From Bradyrhizobium diazoefficiens (GTDB taxonomy: Bacteria > Pseudomonadota > Alphaproteobacteria > Rhizobiales > Xanthobacteraceae), in contig NZ_JAENXS010000001.1 in assembly GCF_016612535.1 (NCBI RefSeq), positions 2,381,501-2,445,500 on the forward strand: a stretch of 64,000 nt of DNA. The letters run 5' to 3'. Shown piece by piece: positions 52,766 to 61,465 of this stretch. Every line of letters begins with the position of its first letter. Position 1 is the first letter of the stretch. Under the pieces are notes generated by a model. It saw only the letters and a program-made list of their open reading frames with translations, did no database searches and was not told where the DNA came from. Made by a program: the position numbers and the translations under genes.

Positions 52766-54391
52766 ATGAAGCGCAAGATCGCGGCGATTTTCGCGGCCGA
52801 TATTGCCGGCTATTCGAGGCTCGTTGCGGAAGACGAGGAAGAGACGCTGAGGCGTCTCGCGTCCTATCGATCGGTCGTCGACGATTTCATCGCCAGGGCG
52901 AACGGGCGCATCTTCAACACCGCTGGCGATGCCGTGCTCGCGGAATTCCCGAGCGCGGTGGACGCGGTGCGCTGCGCGATCGATATTCAGGAGAGCTTGC
53001 GAACCCGCAACATGGCTTATCCGCCGAGCCGGCAGATGTCGTTCCGCATCGGCATCACCATCGGCGACGTGGTCGAGCGCGACGGCGATCTCCTCGGCGA
53101 CGGCGTCAACATCGCGGCAAGGCTCGAGGGGCTGGCCGAGGTCGGCGGCATTTGCGTCTCCCGGGCCGTGCACGAACAGGTCGCCAACAAGCTGTCGGTG
53201 CAGTTCGCCGATATCGGCGCGCAGGAGGTCAAGAACATCCCGACACCGGTGCACGCCTACATGGTGGCGATGCGGCGGGAGGACGGGACTTATGCCACGC
53301 CGCAGGTGAAGAAGGTCGCCAAGGCCACGCCCGGGCCGAACTGGATGTGGCCGCTGGTGGTCGGCGTGGTCTCCGTCGTCGCCATCGGCGTCGGCGGCTT
53401 CCTCTATTTCACCAAGCTCGAGACCGCGCAGGTCAAATCGACCGCGGCTGCGCCAGTACCGAGCCCGAGGCCGACGATCGCAACAAAGGCGCCGGAACCC
53501 TTGCCGACGCCGACGCAGATTGCCACGGCGGGCGCAACGCCGAGCTTGTCACCGCCGGCTGCATCGAGCGGCAAGCTCCCCGTCGACGCGGTGCCGTTCA
53601 TCGGCGAACGCCTGCGCAGCTATCTCGGCAACGAATATGCCGCCGCCGGCGACTACAAGGCCTTCGCCCTGAACATCGCCGGCTTCACCGGCTCTGCGCT
53701 CAATCAACCGAACGAGGATACCGCAGGCAATGCCGCGCTCGACCAGTGCCAGAAGCGCGCGGACGCCGCGCAAGCGCCGCGGCGCTGCGAGCTCTATGCG
53801 GTCGGCAACGCCGTCGTCTACAGCCGTGGCATGCCGCCGATGCCGCCGCAGCCCTGGGTGCGACACGATACCATGACCGAGCGAGCCGTCGTGCCGAAGG
53901 ACTTTCCGATGCTGCGCGACCAGGCCAAAGTCCGCGTCACGAACATGTATGTCCCGGCGGCAAAATCGCGCTCGGTCGCGCTCGGCCCGGGCGGACAATA
54001 TTTCATGGTGATGGGGGCGTCGTCGGTCGACGAGACGACGCGGCGCTCGCTGGAGTCGTGTGGCGCTATCGCCGGTGCGGCCTGCATGATCGTGGCGGTC
54101 GACGACGTCTTCGTCGTGCCGATCCCGACCCTGCTCAGGGCCACAGGTTTCTTCCACGCCGCGACCAATCCCTCGATCGTGGCTGATGCGCGCGACGACG
54201 TGGTGCGCAAACTCGGCGACGGTATGGGCTGGAATGCGATCGCCGTCGGCACCGCAGGCCGCCCCGGCCTCGGCCTCAAAGCCGCGGACGAACAGACCGC
54301 CGTCAACGGCGCGCTGGCCGATTGCGTCAAACATGACAGCGACTGCCGCGTGATCGCGATCGGTCCGTTTACGGTCGGGCCGACGAATTAG
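52766..54391 (+). CDS. Membrane-bound class III nucleotide cyclase with C-terminal Cys-pair repeats
   Basis: Probable adenylate/guanylate cyclase. The ATG at 52766 (MKRKIAAIFAADIAGYSRLV) gives 541 residues. The catalytic domain is about residues 5-170: metal Asp12 (FAADIAGYS) and Asp55 (TAGDAVLAEF), transition-state Asn115/Arg119 in GVNIAARLE. The purine-reading pair is Asn51 and Asp108, where canonical adenylate cyclases have Lys and Asp. One membrane helix (193-215) and a Pro-rich linker lead to an extracytoplasmic tail with three units, each holding a Cys pair. It lies just after the atp operon. Nucleotide specificity and signal are unknown. Confidence 0.85.
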   Translation: MKRKIAAIFAADIAGYSRLVAEDEEETLRRLASYRSVVDDFIARANGRIFNTAGDAVLAEFPSAVDAVRCAIDIQESLRTRNMAYPPSRQMSFRIGITIGDVVERDGDLLGDGVNIAARLEGLAEVGGICVSRAVHEQVANKLSVQFADIGAQEVKNIPTPVHAYMVAMRREDGTYATPQVKKVAKATPGPNWMWPLVVGVVSVVAIGVGGFLYFTKLETAQVKSTAAAPVPSPRPTIATKAPEPLPTPTQIATAGATPSLSPPAASSGKLPVDAVPFIGERLRSYLGNEYAAAGDYKAFALNIAGFTGSALNQPNEDTAGNAALDQCQKRADAAQAPRRCELYAVGNAVVYSRGMPPMPPQPWVRHDTMTERAVVPKDFPMLRDQAKVRVTNMYVPAAKSRSVALGPGGQYFMVMGASSVDETTRRSLESCGAIAGAACMIVAVDDVFVVPIPTLLRATGFFHAATNPSIVADARDDVVRKLGDGMGWNAIAVGTAGRPGLGLKAADEQTAVNGALADCVKHDSDCRVIAIGPFTVGPTN

Positions 54392-54420
54392 CTACTGTGC
54401 ATGGGGTTGTTTTCGCGATT

Positions 54421-54942
54421 TCAGTTCGCGAAGGGCGCGAACCGCTCGGCCACCGCGCGATAGACGTCACGGCGGAACGGCACCACGAGTTCGGCGACGC
54501 GGTCGAGACGCTCCCAGCGCCATGCATCGAATTCCGCGGGCTGGTCGTTGCGTGGCGTCAGCGGATCGATCTCGTCATCCTTGCCGGTGAAGCGCAGCGC
54601 AAACCATTTCTGGCGCTGGCCGCGAAACTTCGCCAGCCGATGCGTCGGCGGTCCGTCATAAGGCGGGAATTCGTAAGTGAGCCAGTCGCTCTCGCCGAGA
54701 TAGTCGGCGCTGACGACGCTGGTCTCCTCCCAGAGCTCGCGCATCGCGGCGTCGCGCAGGTTCTCGCCCTCGTCGACGCCGCCCTGCGGCATCTGCCAGT
54801 CGAGCCCCGGCAAAATGATCTCGGGGCCGTCGCCCTTGAATCGGTGTCCGATCAGCACCCGTCCGTCGGCATTGAACAACGCGATCCCGACATTGGGACG
54901 GTAGGGCTTTTCGTTTGTCACGCCTGGATCTCTCATCGTCAT
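54421..54942 (-). CDS. rppH: RNA pyrophosphohydrolase RppH-like Nudix hydrolase
   Basis: Removes pyrophosphate from 5' ends of mRNA or hydrolyses dinucleoside polyphosphates. 173 residues, with [50 protein letters not shown] (full Nudix box GX5EX7REUXEEXGU type), then [20 protein letters not shown]. It is the second of two adjacent paralogues. The start overlaps a short repeat; an ATG at 54936 is possible too. Confidence 0.9.
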   Translation of the reverse strand: MTMRDPGVTNEKPYRPNVGIALFNADGRVLIGHRFKGDGPEIILPGLDWQMPQGGVDEGENLRDAAMRELWEETSVVSADYLGESDWLTYEFPPYDGPPTHRLAKFRGQRQKWFALRFTGKDDEIDPLTPRNDQPAEFDAWRWERLDRVAELVVPFRRDVYRAVAERFAPFAN

Positions 54943-54984
54943 TCCGGCGATGCATTAGCACCGAAGCCGGGATGACAATTTGAT

Positions 54985-55491
54985 TTATTCATCCGCCAGC
55001 GCGGAAAATTCCTTCACCACGCGCTCGTAGACCGGGCGCTTGAACGGAATGATCAGCTCGGTCAGGTTCTTCATCGGTTCCCAGCGCCAGTTGACGAATT
55101 CGGCCTTGTGGCCGCCGCCACCGGGCTTCTCGACGTTGATCTCGCTGTCCTTGCCGGTGAAGCGCACCGCGAACCATTTCTGGCGCTGGCCGCGGTAGCG
55201 GCCCTTCCAGGCGCGCCCCGCAACCGTGCGCGGAATGTCGTAGATGAGCCAGTCCGGAACCTCGCCGAGCTTCTCGATCGAGCGCACGCTGGTCTCTTCA
55301 TAGAGCTCGCGCTTGGCTGCGGCCCAATTGTCCTCGCCGGGATCGACGCCGCCCTGCGGCATCTGCCAGACATGGCCGTCGTCGACATGCTCGATACCGC
55401 CGGCGCGACGACCGATGAATACCAGTCCCTTCGTGTTGATCAGCATCACGCCGACGCAGGTTCGGTAGGGCAGATCCTCATAACGCGTCAT
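54985..55491 (-). CDS. rppH: RNA pyrophosphohydrolase RppH-like Nudix hydrolase (paralogue)
   Basis: 168-residue Nudix enzyme from the ATG at 55491 ([19 protein letters not shown]). Nudix box in [29 protein letters not shown], then [22 protein letters not shown] and a C-terminal [13 protein letters not shown]. It is about half identical to the gene 43 bases downstream, so the pair is a tandem duplication. In rhizobia this copy resembles the classic RppH; either could be the mRNA-decapping enzyme. Confidence 0.9.
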   Translation of the reverse strand: MTRYEDLPYRTCVGVMLINTKGLVFIGRRAGGIEHVDDGHVWQMPQGGVDPGEDNWAAAKRELYEETSVRSIEKLGEVPDWLIYDIPRTVAGRAWKGRYRGQRQKWFAVRFTGKDSEINVEKPGGGGHKAEFVNWRWEPMKNLTELIIPFKRPVYERVVKEFSALADE

Positions 55492-55566
55492 TTCTGCCAA
55501 ACCTCTCGCATGCTGCCGGCAGGCCAGTGTCGGGCGCTCGCGCCCGTGGCGTACCAATTCTTTGAT

Positions 55567-56769
55567 TTAGCTGGATTTTGATTTCAGCATCGCGGTTGTC
55601 AATGGCACCAAAAGAATACCCCGGTCGCTCAATGTCTTGATCCAGGCGCCGACCCGCTCAATGGACACGGGGAGCGCCGAGGCGGTGCCGATGGCGACGC
55701 CGCGCTCCCGCGCGGTCGATTCCAGCTTGTTCAGGGCGCGGTCGATCTCGGTCGGGGTCGGCACCGCGTCGAGCGCGATGTCGCCCTTGCCGAACGGCAC
55801 GGCGAGGCTCCCAGCCGCCTGAGGCGCAATGCTGCGGGGCGAGGAGCCGTCGTCGAAGAAGCCGAGTCCGCGCCTGGAGGCTTCGCGGATGATCGGCTGC
55901 ATCGCCGCCTCGGTCGCCACGAAGCGGGCGCCCATGAAATTGGTGATGCCGGCATAGCCCTGCATCCGGCTCAGGTGCCAGTAGAGGCGGTCGGTATTCT
56001 GGTCGGTGGTGAGCGAGGTCAAGAGCGTCTGCGGCCCGGGATCGTTGTCCGGGAAGTCGTAGGGCTCCATCGGGATCTGGAGGAAGATCTCGTGGCGCTG
56101 GGCGCGGGCGCGCTCGGCGAGCTTGCCGGGGTCGGCGCCATAGGGCGTGAAGGCCAGGGTGACCGCGCCCGGCAGCTTCATGATGGCGTCGGTGGTCTTG
56201 GCGGCCCCGACGCCGAGGCCGCCGATCACGATCGCCACGACAGGCATTTTCGCCGCCTTGGCACGGTCGGCCTCGGCCGCATAGACGTTGAACGGCTTGA
56301 GATCACCCGACATCACGGGGATCATGCCGTAGCGGGACTTTTCCAGCAGTTTTGGGTCGATCCCGGCCATGACGGGAGGCGCTGCGGAGGCGGCCTCGCC
56401 CTTGTCGGCGGCGTCGGCGCCGATCACCACGTCGTGGCGGGCGCCGGTGGAGCCGTCGATCATGGTGACGGTCTTGTGCTCGCCGGAGGCGGCTTCCTTC
56501 GGCGCCTGCTTGCTCTCTTCGCCGTGGGCGGCAGGCTTCTCCTCGGCGGCCTTGTCAGCTCCCTTGATGTCGCGGATCGCGATTCGGGTCAGAGGCTCGC
56601 CGCCGAGCGGGTCCTTGTTGAAGATGGCGAAACCGGCAAAGGCGGCCAGGAATAGGCCGAGCATCACGGCCAGCGCCTGCATGGTCGTGAACGGCAGCCG
56701 CAGCCGCCGTTTCCGGCGCGGCTTGTCCTGTCCGAGCGGGGCGCTCAGATCATCGGCCGTTTCAGTCAT
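55567..56769 (-). CDS. Divergent polysaccharide deacetylase family protein
   Basis: 400-residue protein with one N-terminal membrane anchor (TMQALAVMLGLFLAAFAGFAIF), a charged Lys/Glu/Ala linker (residues about 55-160), and a NodB-like divergent deacetylase domain (VVAIVIGGLGVGAAKT, LAFTPYGADPG, EIFLQIPMEPYDFPDNDPGP, GLGFFDDGSSPRS). In this family the metal His/Asp set is altered and enzymatic activity is unproven. It lies directly after ctpA and the EnvC-like gene, the usual order in rhizobia, pointing to envelope or septum function. Confidence 0.87.
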   Translation of the reverse strand: MTETADDLSAPLGQDKPRRKRRLRLPFTTMQALAVMLGLFLAAFAGFAIFNKDPLGGEPLTRIAIRDIKGADKAAEEKPAAHGEESKQAPKEAASGEHKTVTMIDGSTGARHDVVIGADAADKGEAASAAPPVMAGIDPKLLEKSRYGMIPVMSGDLKPFNVYAAEADRAKAAKMPVVAIVIGGLGVGAAKTTDAIMKLPGAVTLAFTPYGADPGKLAERARAQRHEIFLQIPMEPYDFPDNDPGPQTLLTSLTTDQNTDRLYWHLSRMQGYAGITNFMGARFVATEAAMQPIIREASRRGLGFFDDGSSPRSIAPQAAGSLAVPFGKGDIALDAVPTPTEIDRALNKLESTARERGVAIGTASALPVSIERVGAWIKTLSDRGILLVPLTTAMLKSKSS

Positions 56770-56859
56770 GCGCGATCCCGAATCACTCCCGCCGACGATA
56801 CCACGCCGGGGTCAAGCGGCGGCAGGCCGGGATAAGCCGGGGACGTCAGGAGTTCCAAG

Positions 56860-56892
56860 CAAAAAGGGCGGCTCGTGGAGCCGCCCTTTTCG
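56860..56892 (-). terminator. Rho-independent terminator of ctpA
   Basis: AAAAGGGCGGCTC / GAGCCGCCCTTTT stem (56862-56890) followed on the minus strand by TTTTT, 20 bases after the ctpA stop. Confidence 0.9.
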
Positions 56893-56912
56893 TCAGGTTT
56901 GGTCGGTCGCGC

Positions 56913-58274
56913 TTAGTTCGCGGCCTTGGGCTTGTCGGCTGCCGCCTTGTCGGTGGTGGTGCCGGGCGCGGGCGCTGCGGAAGCGCTGTTCTTGATTCCG
57001 TGGAGCAGATCGTCGGCGAGCTTGAGCGCCTTGTCGTCCTTGGCGTCCGGCGGGACATAGGACTGCGAGCCGGTCTTCTCGTCGCCGTCGTTCTTGAGGT
57101 GGCCGCGCAGCGACGCCTCGCCCTTGGTGTCGGTGCGGGACTTCAGCTCGTCCGGCACGTCCTGGAGCACTTCGATGTCGGGCACGATGCCCTTGGCCTG
57201 GATCGACTTGCCCGACGGCGTGTAGTAGCGCGCGGTGGTCAGGCGCAGCGCGCCATTGCCCGAGCCGAGCGGGATGATGGTCTGCACCGAGCCCTTGCCG
57301 AACGAACGCGTGCCGACGATGGTCGCGCGCTTGTGGTCCTGCAGCGCGCCCGCGACGATCTCGGATGCCGAGGCCGAACCGCCGTTGACGAGCACGATGA
57401 CCGGCTTGCCCTTGGTGAGGTCGCCCGCATGCGCGGTGCGGCGCTGGGTCTCCTCGGCATTGCGGCCGCGGGTCGACACGATTTCGCCCTTCTCCAGGAA
57501 CGAGTCGGACACGGTGACCGCCTCTTCCAGCAGACCGCCGGGATTGTTGCGGAGGTCGATGACATAGCCCTTCAGCTTGTCGCCGATCTGGCTCGAGAGG
57601 TTGGCAACCTCCTTCTTCAGACCCTCGGTGGTCTGCTCGTTGAAGGTGGTGATGCGGATATAGGCGATGTCGTCGGCCTCGACGCGCGCGCGCACCGAGC
57701 GGACGCGGATGTTGTCACGCACCAGCGTCACGTCGATCGGATTGTCCTGGCCCTTGCGGATGATCTTGAGCTTGATCTTGGTGTTGACGGGTCCGCGCAT
57801 CTTCTCGACCGCCTGGTTCAGGGTCAGGCCCTGCACCGCCTCATCGTCGAGATTGGTGATGATGTCGTTGGCCATGACGCCGGCGCGCGAGGCGGGCGTA
57901 TCGTCGATCGGCGAGACCACCTTGATCAGGCCGTCTTCCATCGTGACCTCGATGCCGAGGCCGCCGAACTCGCCGCGGGTCTGCACCTGCATGTCGCGGA
58001 AGCTCTTGGCATCCATGTAGCTCGAATGCGGATCGAGACCGGTGAGCATGCCGCTGATGGCGGATTCGATCAGCTTGGTGTCATCGGGCTTCTCGACATA
58101 GTCGGAGCGCACGCGCTCGAAGACGTCGCCGAACAGATTGAGCTGGCGATAGGTGTCAGCGGTCGCGGCTCGCGCGCTGGAGCCCATGAACACCGCGCGC
58201 GGCTGCGTCACGAACAGCGTCAGCGCTGCACCGGTCGCCGCGCTGAGGAGGATAACTGAAGTCTTGCGCATCAT
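56913..58274 (-). CDS. ctpA: Carboxyl-terminal processing protease CtpA (S41 family)
   Basis: Periplasmic serine protease of the S41 family. The 453-residue product has a signal peptide (SVILLSAATGAALTLFVTQPRA), a PDZ domain (RGEFGGLGIEVTMEDGLIKVVSPIDDTPASRAGV) and the catalytic region GGSASASEIVAGALQDHKRATIVGTRSFGKGSVQT, with nucleophile Ser and Lys. It starts inside the stop of the EnvC-like gene (ATGA), suggesting coupled synthesis. In related bacteria CtpA acts with a TPR partner on cell-wall hydrolases. Confidence 0.95.
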   Translation of the reverse strand: MMRKTSVILLSAATGAALTLFVTQPRAVFMGSSARAATADTYRQLNLFGDVFERVRSDYVEKPDDTKLIESAISGMLTGLDPHSSYMDAKSFRDMQVQTRGEFGGLGIEVTMEDGLIKVVSPIDDTPASRAGVMANDIITNLDDEAVQGLTLNQAVEKMRGPVNTKIKLKIIRKGQDNPIDVTLVRDNIRVRSVRARVEADDIAYIRITTFNEQTTEGLKKEVANLSSQIGDKLKGYVIDLRNNPGGLLEEAVTVSDSFLEKGEIVSTRGRNAEETQRRTAHAGDLTKGKPVIVLVNGGSASASEIVAGALQDHKRATIVGTRSFGKGSVQTIIPLGSGNGALRLTTARYYTPSGKSIQAKGIVPDIEVLQDVPDELKSRTDTKGEASLRGHLKNDGDEKTGSQSYVPPDAKDDKALKLADDLLHGIKNSASAAPAPGTTTDKAAADKPKAAN

Positions 58275-59662
58275 CCGCGAACCTTCTCGCCTTCATTTGT
58301 GGCCCACCATGGGCCTGGATCGATTGGAGTGCCGTCTTTGCGGAACTCGACATACAGCACAGGTTGACTCGCGTTCGTGGCGAGAATGGAGGCGACTTGA
58401 GATGTCGACCCCATGGTCGCGACCGGCTCCCCCGTGAGCACAAACTGTCCGATGTTGACCGAAATGCGCTCCATCCCGGCGATCAGGACATGATACCCGC
58501 CACCGGCATTGAGGATCAAGAGTTGTCCATAGCTGCGGAACGGACCGGCATAGACCACCCAGCCGTCGCAGGGCGTTGTGACCTGGGAGCCGGGCCTGGT
58601 TGCCAGCGAAATGCCCTTCTGGACCCCGCCGACCCCGTCGGAACCGCCAAAGTCCCTGATCTTGTTACCGTTAACCGGCAAAGGCAGGAGGCCCCTCGCC
58701 GAGGCGAACAGGATCGCCGGCGTGGTCCGGGAGCGGTCCTTGAAAACGGCCGGACCCGGCTTGACGTTGGCGGCCGCGTTTGCCGCCGCCTTGGCCTCGG
58801 CCTGCTTTGCCGCCTCGGCCGCTTTCTCGGCCGCCTTGGCAGCACTTTGCAGGTCCTGCTCCATCTTGGCGATCAGCCCCTGGAGATCGCCGACCTGCTT
58901 TGACAGCGCGATGGCGCGCGTATTCTCGGTATCGAGGTCCTTTTCCCGCGCCGATTGCTGGCGCTGGCGCTCGTCGATCAGGGCGGTGAGCCGGGTCTGG
59001 TCGTTGCGGACCCTGTCGCGGTCGGAGGCAAGCTGATCGCGCTCGGCGGCGATGCTCTTGCGCAAAGCCACCAGCTCGCCGAGCTCGCCCGCGATCTTTT
59101 CGGCGCGGTTGCGCAATTCCGGCACGACGGCGCCGAGCAGTATTGCGGTGCGCAGGGACTGCAAAGCATCTTCGGGCCGTACCAAAAGCGCCGGCGGCGT
59201 CCGCCGGCCGGCGCGCTGCAGGGCCGCCAGCACCTCGACGATGTCGGCGCGGCGCGAATCGAGCGAGGCGCGCGTCGCCTGCTCGCGGCCGTTCAGGGCC
59301 TTCAGCCGCGCTTCGGCCTCGTCGATTTTGGTCTCGACGGTGCGGACATTGGCGGCGGTGTCGATCAATTGCTGATTGAGCTGGGTGCGGTCCTGGCCGA
59401 GCGAGGTGATCTCGGCCTTCAGCTTGGCTTGCGCCTCTTCCGCATTTTTTTTACTCGCGCGCGCGGCTTCCAGTTCCTGCTCGCGCTGCTTGATCGCGTC
59501 GGGCGAAATAGCTGCGGTCTGCGGCGCGGGCGTTGTCGTCGGAGCTTGCGCGAGGCTTTCTTCAGCGAACAGGCTTGCGCCCGCGACACTCGCCATCAGC
59601 AATAAATTGAGGAGCGGCGCTCGCATCGTGTCAGCAAAGGTGCTCGTTGAGGCGCGAATCAC
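58271..59662 (-). CDS. envC: EnvC-like murein hydrolase activator with a degenerate LytM domain
   Basis: 463 residues from a GTG at 59662 that overlaps the rlmH stop; an ATG at 59626 gives a neater signal peptide (MRAPLLNLLLMASVAGASLF). Long coiled coil (about 45-290) rich in Ala, Lys and Glu, then a LytM domain (GISLATRPGSQVTTPCDGWVVYAG, PVLYVEFRKDGTPIDPGPWW). The His/Asp zinc ligands of active M23 peptidases are absent at both places, as in E. coli EnvC. It therefore probably activates amidases at the septum rather than cleaving peptidoglycan. Followed by ctpA. Confidence 0.85.
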   Translation of the reverse strand: MIRASTSTFADTMRAPLLNLLLMASVAGASLFAEESLAQAPTTTPAPQTAAISPDAIKQREQELEAARASKKNAEEAQAKLKAEITSLGQDRTQLNQQLIDTAANVRTVETKIDEAEARLKALNGREQATRASLDSRRADIVEVLAALQRAGRRTPPALLVRPEDALQSLRTAILLGAVVPELRNRAEKIAGELGELVALRKSIAAERDQLASDRDRVRNDQTRLTALIDERQRQQSAREKDLDTENTRAIALSKQVGDLQGLIAKMEQDLQSAAKAAEKAAEAAKQAEAKAAANAAANVKPGPAVFKDRSRTTPAILFASARGLLPLPVNGNKIRDFGGSDGVGGVQKGISLATRPGSQVTTPCDGWVVYAGPFRSYGQLLILNAGGGYHVLIAGMERISVNIGQFVLTGEPVATMGSTSQVASILATNASQPVLYVEFRKDGTPIDPGPWWATNEGEKVRG

Positions 59663-60141
59663 GCGCGATGATAGGGGTGGCCGGCCAGAATGGTGGCGGC
59701 CCGATAGAGCTGTTCCAGAAGCATGACGCGGACCATTTGATGCGGCCAGGTCGCAGAGCCGAACGCGATCGCGAGCTTGGCCTTACGGCGCAATTCGGGC
59801 GAAAGTCCGTCCGCCCCTCCGATCACGAAGATTGTATGACCGGCGCCCTCGTCGCGCCAGCGCCCGAGATGCCGTGCAAATACGGTGGAGTCGAGATTCT
59901 GGCCGCGCTCGTCCAGCGCAACCAATATCGATTTGTCCGGAATATGCGCGGAGATCGCCGCGGCCTCCTCAGTCATCCGCGTCGCGGTGTCGCGGGCGCG
60001 GCTTTCGGGGATTTCATGGATGGTGAGTTCGCGGAATCCGAGCTTGCGGCCGGCTTCGTCGAACCGCTCGAAATAGCGGTCGGCAAGCTCCCGTTCGGGG
60101 CCCTGCTTCAGCCGCCCCACCGCAATGACAGCAACACGCAT
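59659..60141 (-). CDS. rlmH: 23S rRNA pseudouridine(1915)-N3-methyltransferase RlmH
   Basis: SPOUT methyltransferase that acts on helix 69 of 23S rRNA in the 70S ribosome. The 160-residue protein has MRVAVIAVGRLKQGPERELADRYFERF, LDERGQNLDS, FVIGGADGLS and a C-terminal TWPHQMVRVMLLEQLYRA knot. It follows rsfS with a gap of about 95 bases and is translationally coupled to the EnvC-like gene. Confidence 0.96.
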   Translation of the reverse strand: MRVAVIAVGRLKQGPERELADRYFERFDEAGRKLGFRELTIHEIPESRARDTATRMTEEAAAISAHIPDKSILVALDERGQNLDSTVFARHLGRWRDEGAGHTIFVIGGADGLSPELRRKAKLAIAFGSATWPHQMVRVMLLEQLYRAATILAGHPYHRA

Positions 60142-60236
60142 GACGTCTTCAGGGCCGTGTTTTCAAGACCGCGCGCAATATGCGCGCGCACGACGCTAGC
60201 ATGCGCGTCAGCCGATTCGAAATCGGCTCAGTGAGC

Positions 60237-60656
60237 CTAGATCGCCTTCGCCGCCCCTGGGCCCTGCGTGTACAATCTCTCGAGATTGTAGAACTCACGG
60301 ACCTCGGGTCTGAACACGTGCACGATCACATCGCCGGAATCGATCAGCACCCAGTCGCAATTGGGCAAGCCCTCGACATGGATGTTCTTGATGCCGTTTT
60401 CCTTGAGGCTCTTCGCGACGTTCTCCGCGATCGCGCCAACGTGCCGGTTCACCCGGCCGGTGGTGACGATCATGTAGTCGGAGTATGCCGATTTGCCGCG
60501 AAGGTCGATGGTGACCGTCTCTTCCGCCTTCATGTCGTCGAGGCGGGAGAGGATCAGGCTCAGCGTCTTGTCGGCGTCGGGTTGCGCCTTCAAGGCCGCA
60601 GCTTTGGTCGATGTTTTACGCGCCGGTTTTGCCTTGGGTAAAACAGACTTGGACAA
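60237..60656 (-). CDS. rsfS: Ribosome silencing factor RsfS
   Basis: Binds L14 and blocks subunit joining in starvation. The 139-residue product has a basic N-terminal extension and the family core LSLILSRLDDMKAEETVTIDLRGKSAYSDYMIVTTGRVNRHVGAIAENV, then WVLIDSGDVIVHVFRPEVREFYNLERLY. I use the TTG at 60656 because no suitable ATG precedes the core; the start is therefore uncertain. Order nadD-rsfS-rlmH is common. Confidence 0.92.
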   Translation of the reverse strand: MSKSVLPKAKPARKTSTKAAALKAQPDADKTLSLILSRLDDMKAEETVTIDLRGKSAYSDYMIVTTGRVNRHVGAIAENVAKSLKENGIKNIHVEGLPNCDWVLIDSGDVIVHVFRPEVREFYNLERLYTQGPGAAKAI

Positions 60657-60798
60657 TACAGATGTGGTCAGGGACCATTCCTTTCACTGTATCGCGAACG
60701 CCGAATCCAGCGCTCACTGGCTACACTACATCATGTGGGGTTAAGGGTTTCAATATGCCAGAGAGCCCGGAAGTCCCCACGACGTCCGCATATCCGTC

Positions 60799-61443
60799 TC
60801 ACTTCGTACCTTTCCAGCTCCCGTCCGGGTTCCGCAGCCCCGTTGAGGAGAGATTCAGCTTCAATCCGGTCAGGAAGACCCACGCCGGCGCCGGCTGATC
60901 CGCAAGCAGGGCCGCCTTATTCTCCGGCAGGCGGTAGCGCGCGAGCGCCTTGGCCGCGGGAGAGGCGAGGGCACGAAAACTCTGCGGCGGACGATCGATG
61001 ACCGCAATCGGCACCTGGCCGGCGATGCGCCGCCAGTCCTGCCAACGATGGAATTGAGCGAGGTTGTCGGCGCCCATAATCCAGACAAAGCGCAGGCCGT
61101 TGAAGCGGCGGCGCAGGGTGTTGATCGTGTCGATAGTGTAGCGCGTACGAATGACGGATTCGAGACAGCTCACCTCGATCCGAGGGTCATCAGCGACGTC
61201 GCGCGCGGCCTGCATGCGCTCGCCGAGCTCATGCAAATTTCCGTTCTCCTTCAGCGGATTGCCTGGCGTCACCAGCCACCAGACGCGATCGAGCTGCAAT
61301 CGCTTGAGCGCGAATTGGCTGATCGCGCGATGCGCTTGATGCGGAGGATTGAACGAGCCGCCGAGCAGGCCGATGCGCATGCCCTGGGTGTGGGGCGGGA
61401 CCGCTTGCGCCACGGAACGCGGCACGACGAATTTGTTACTCAA
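60799..61443 (-). CDS. nadD: Nicotinate-nucleotide adenylyltransferase
   Basis: Adenylates nicotinate mononucleotide in NAD synthesis. Family motifs are [18 protein letters not shown] (HxxH), [33 protein letters not shown] and SSTGLRN. The start may be a TTG at 61443 with GAGGCGGGGGC upstream (214 residues) or the ATG at 61380 just before the core. Lies 22 bases after proA and before rsfS. Confidence 0.93.
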   Translation of the reverse strand: MSNKFVVPRSVAQAVPPHTQGMRIGLLGGSFNPPHQAHRAISQFALKRLQLDRVWWLVTPGNPLKENGNLHELGERMQAARDVADDPRIEVSCLESVIRTRYTIDTINTLRRRFNGLRFVWIMGADNLAQFHRWQDWRRIAGQVPIAVIDRPPQSFRALASPAAKALARYRLPENKAALLADQPAPAWVFLTGLKLNLSSTGLRNPDGSWKGTK

Positions 61444-61465
61444 TGCCCCCGCCTCGCGACGTTAC

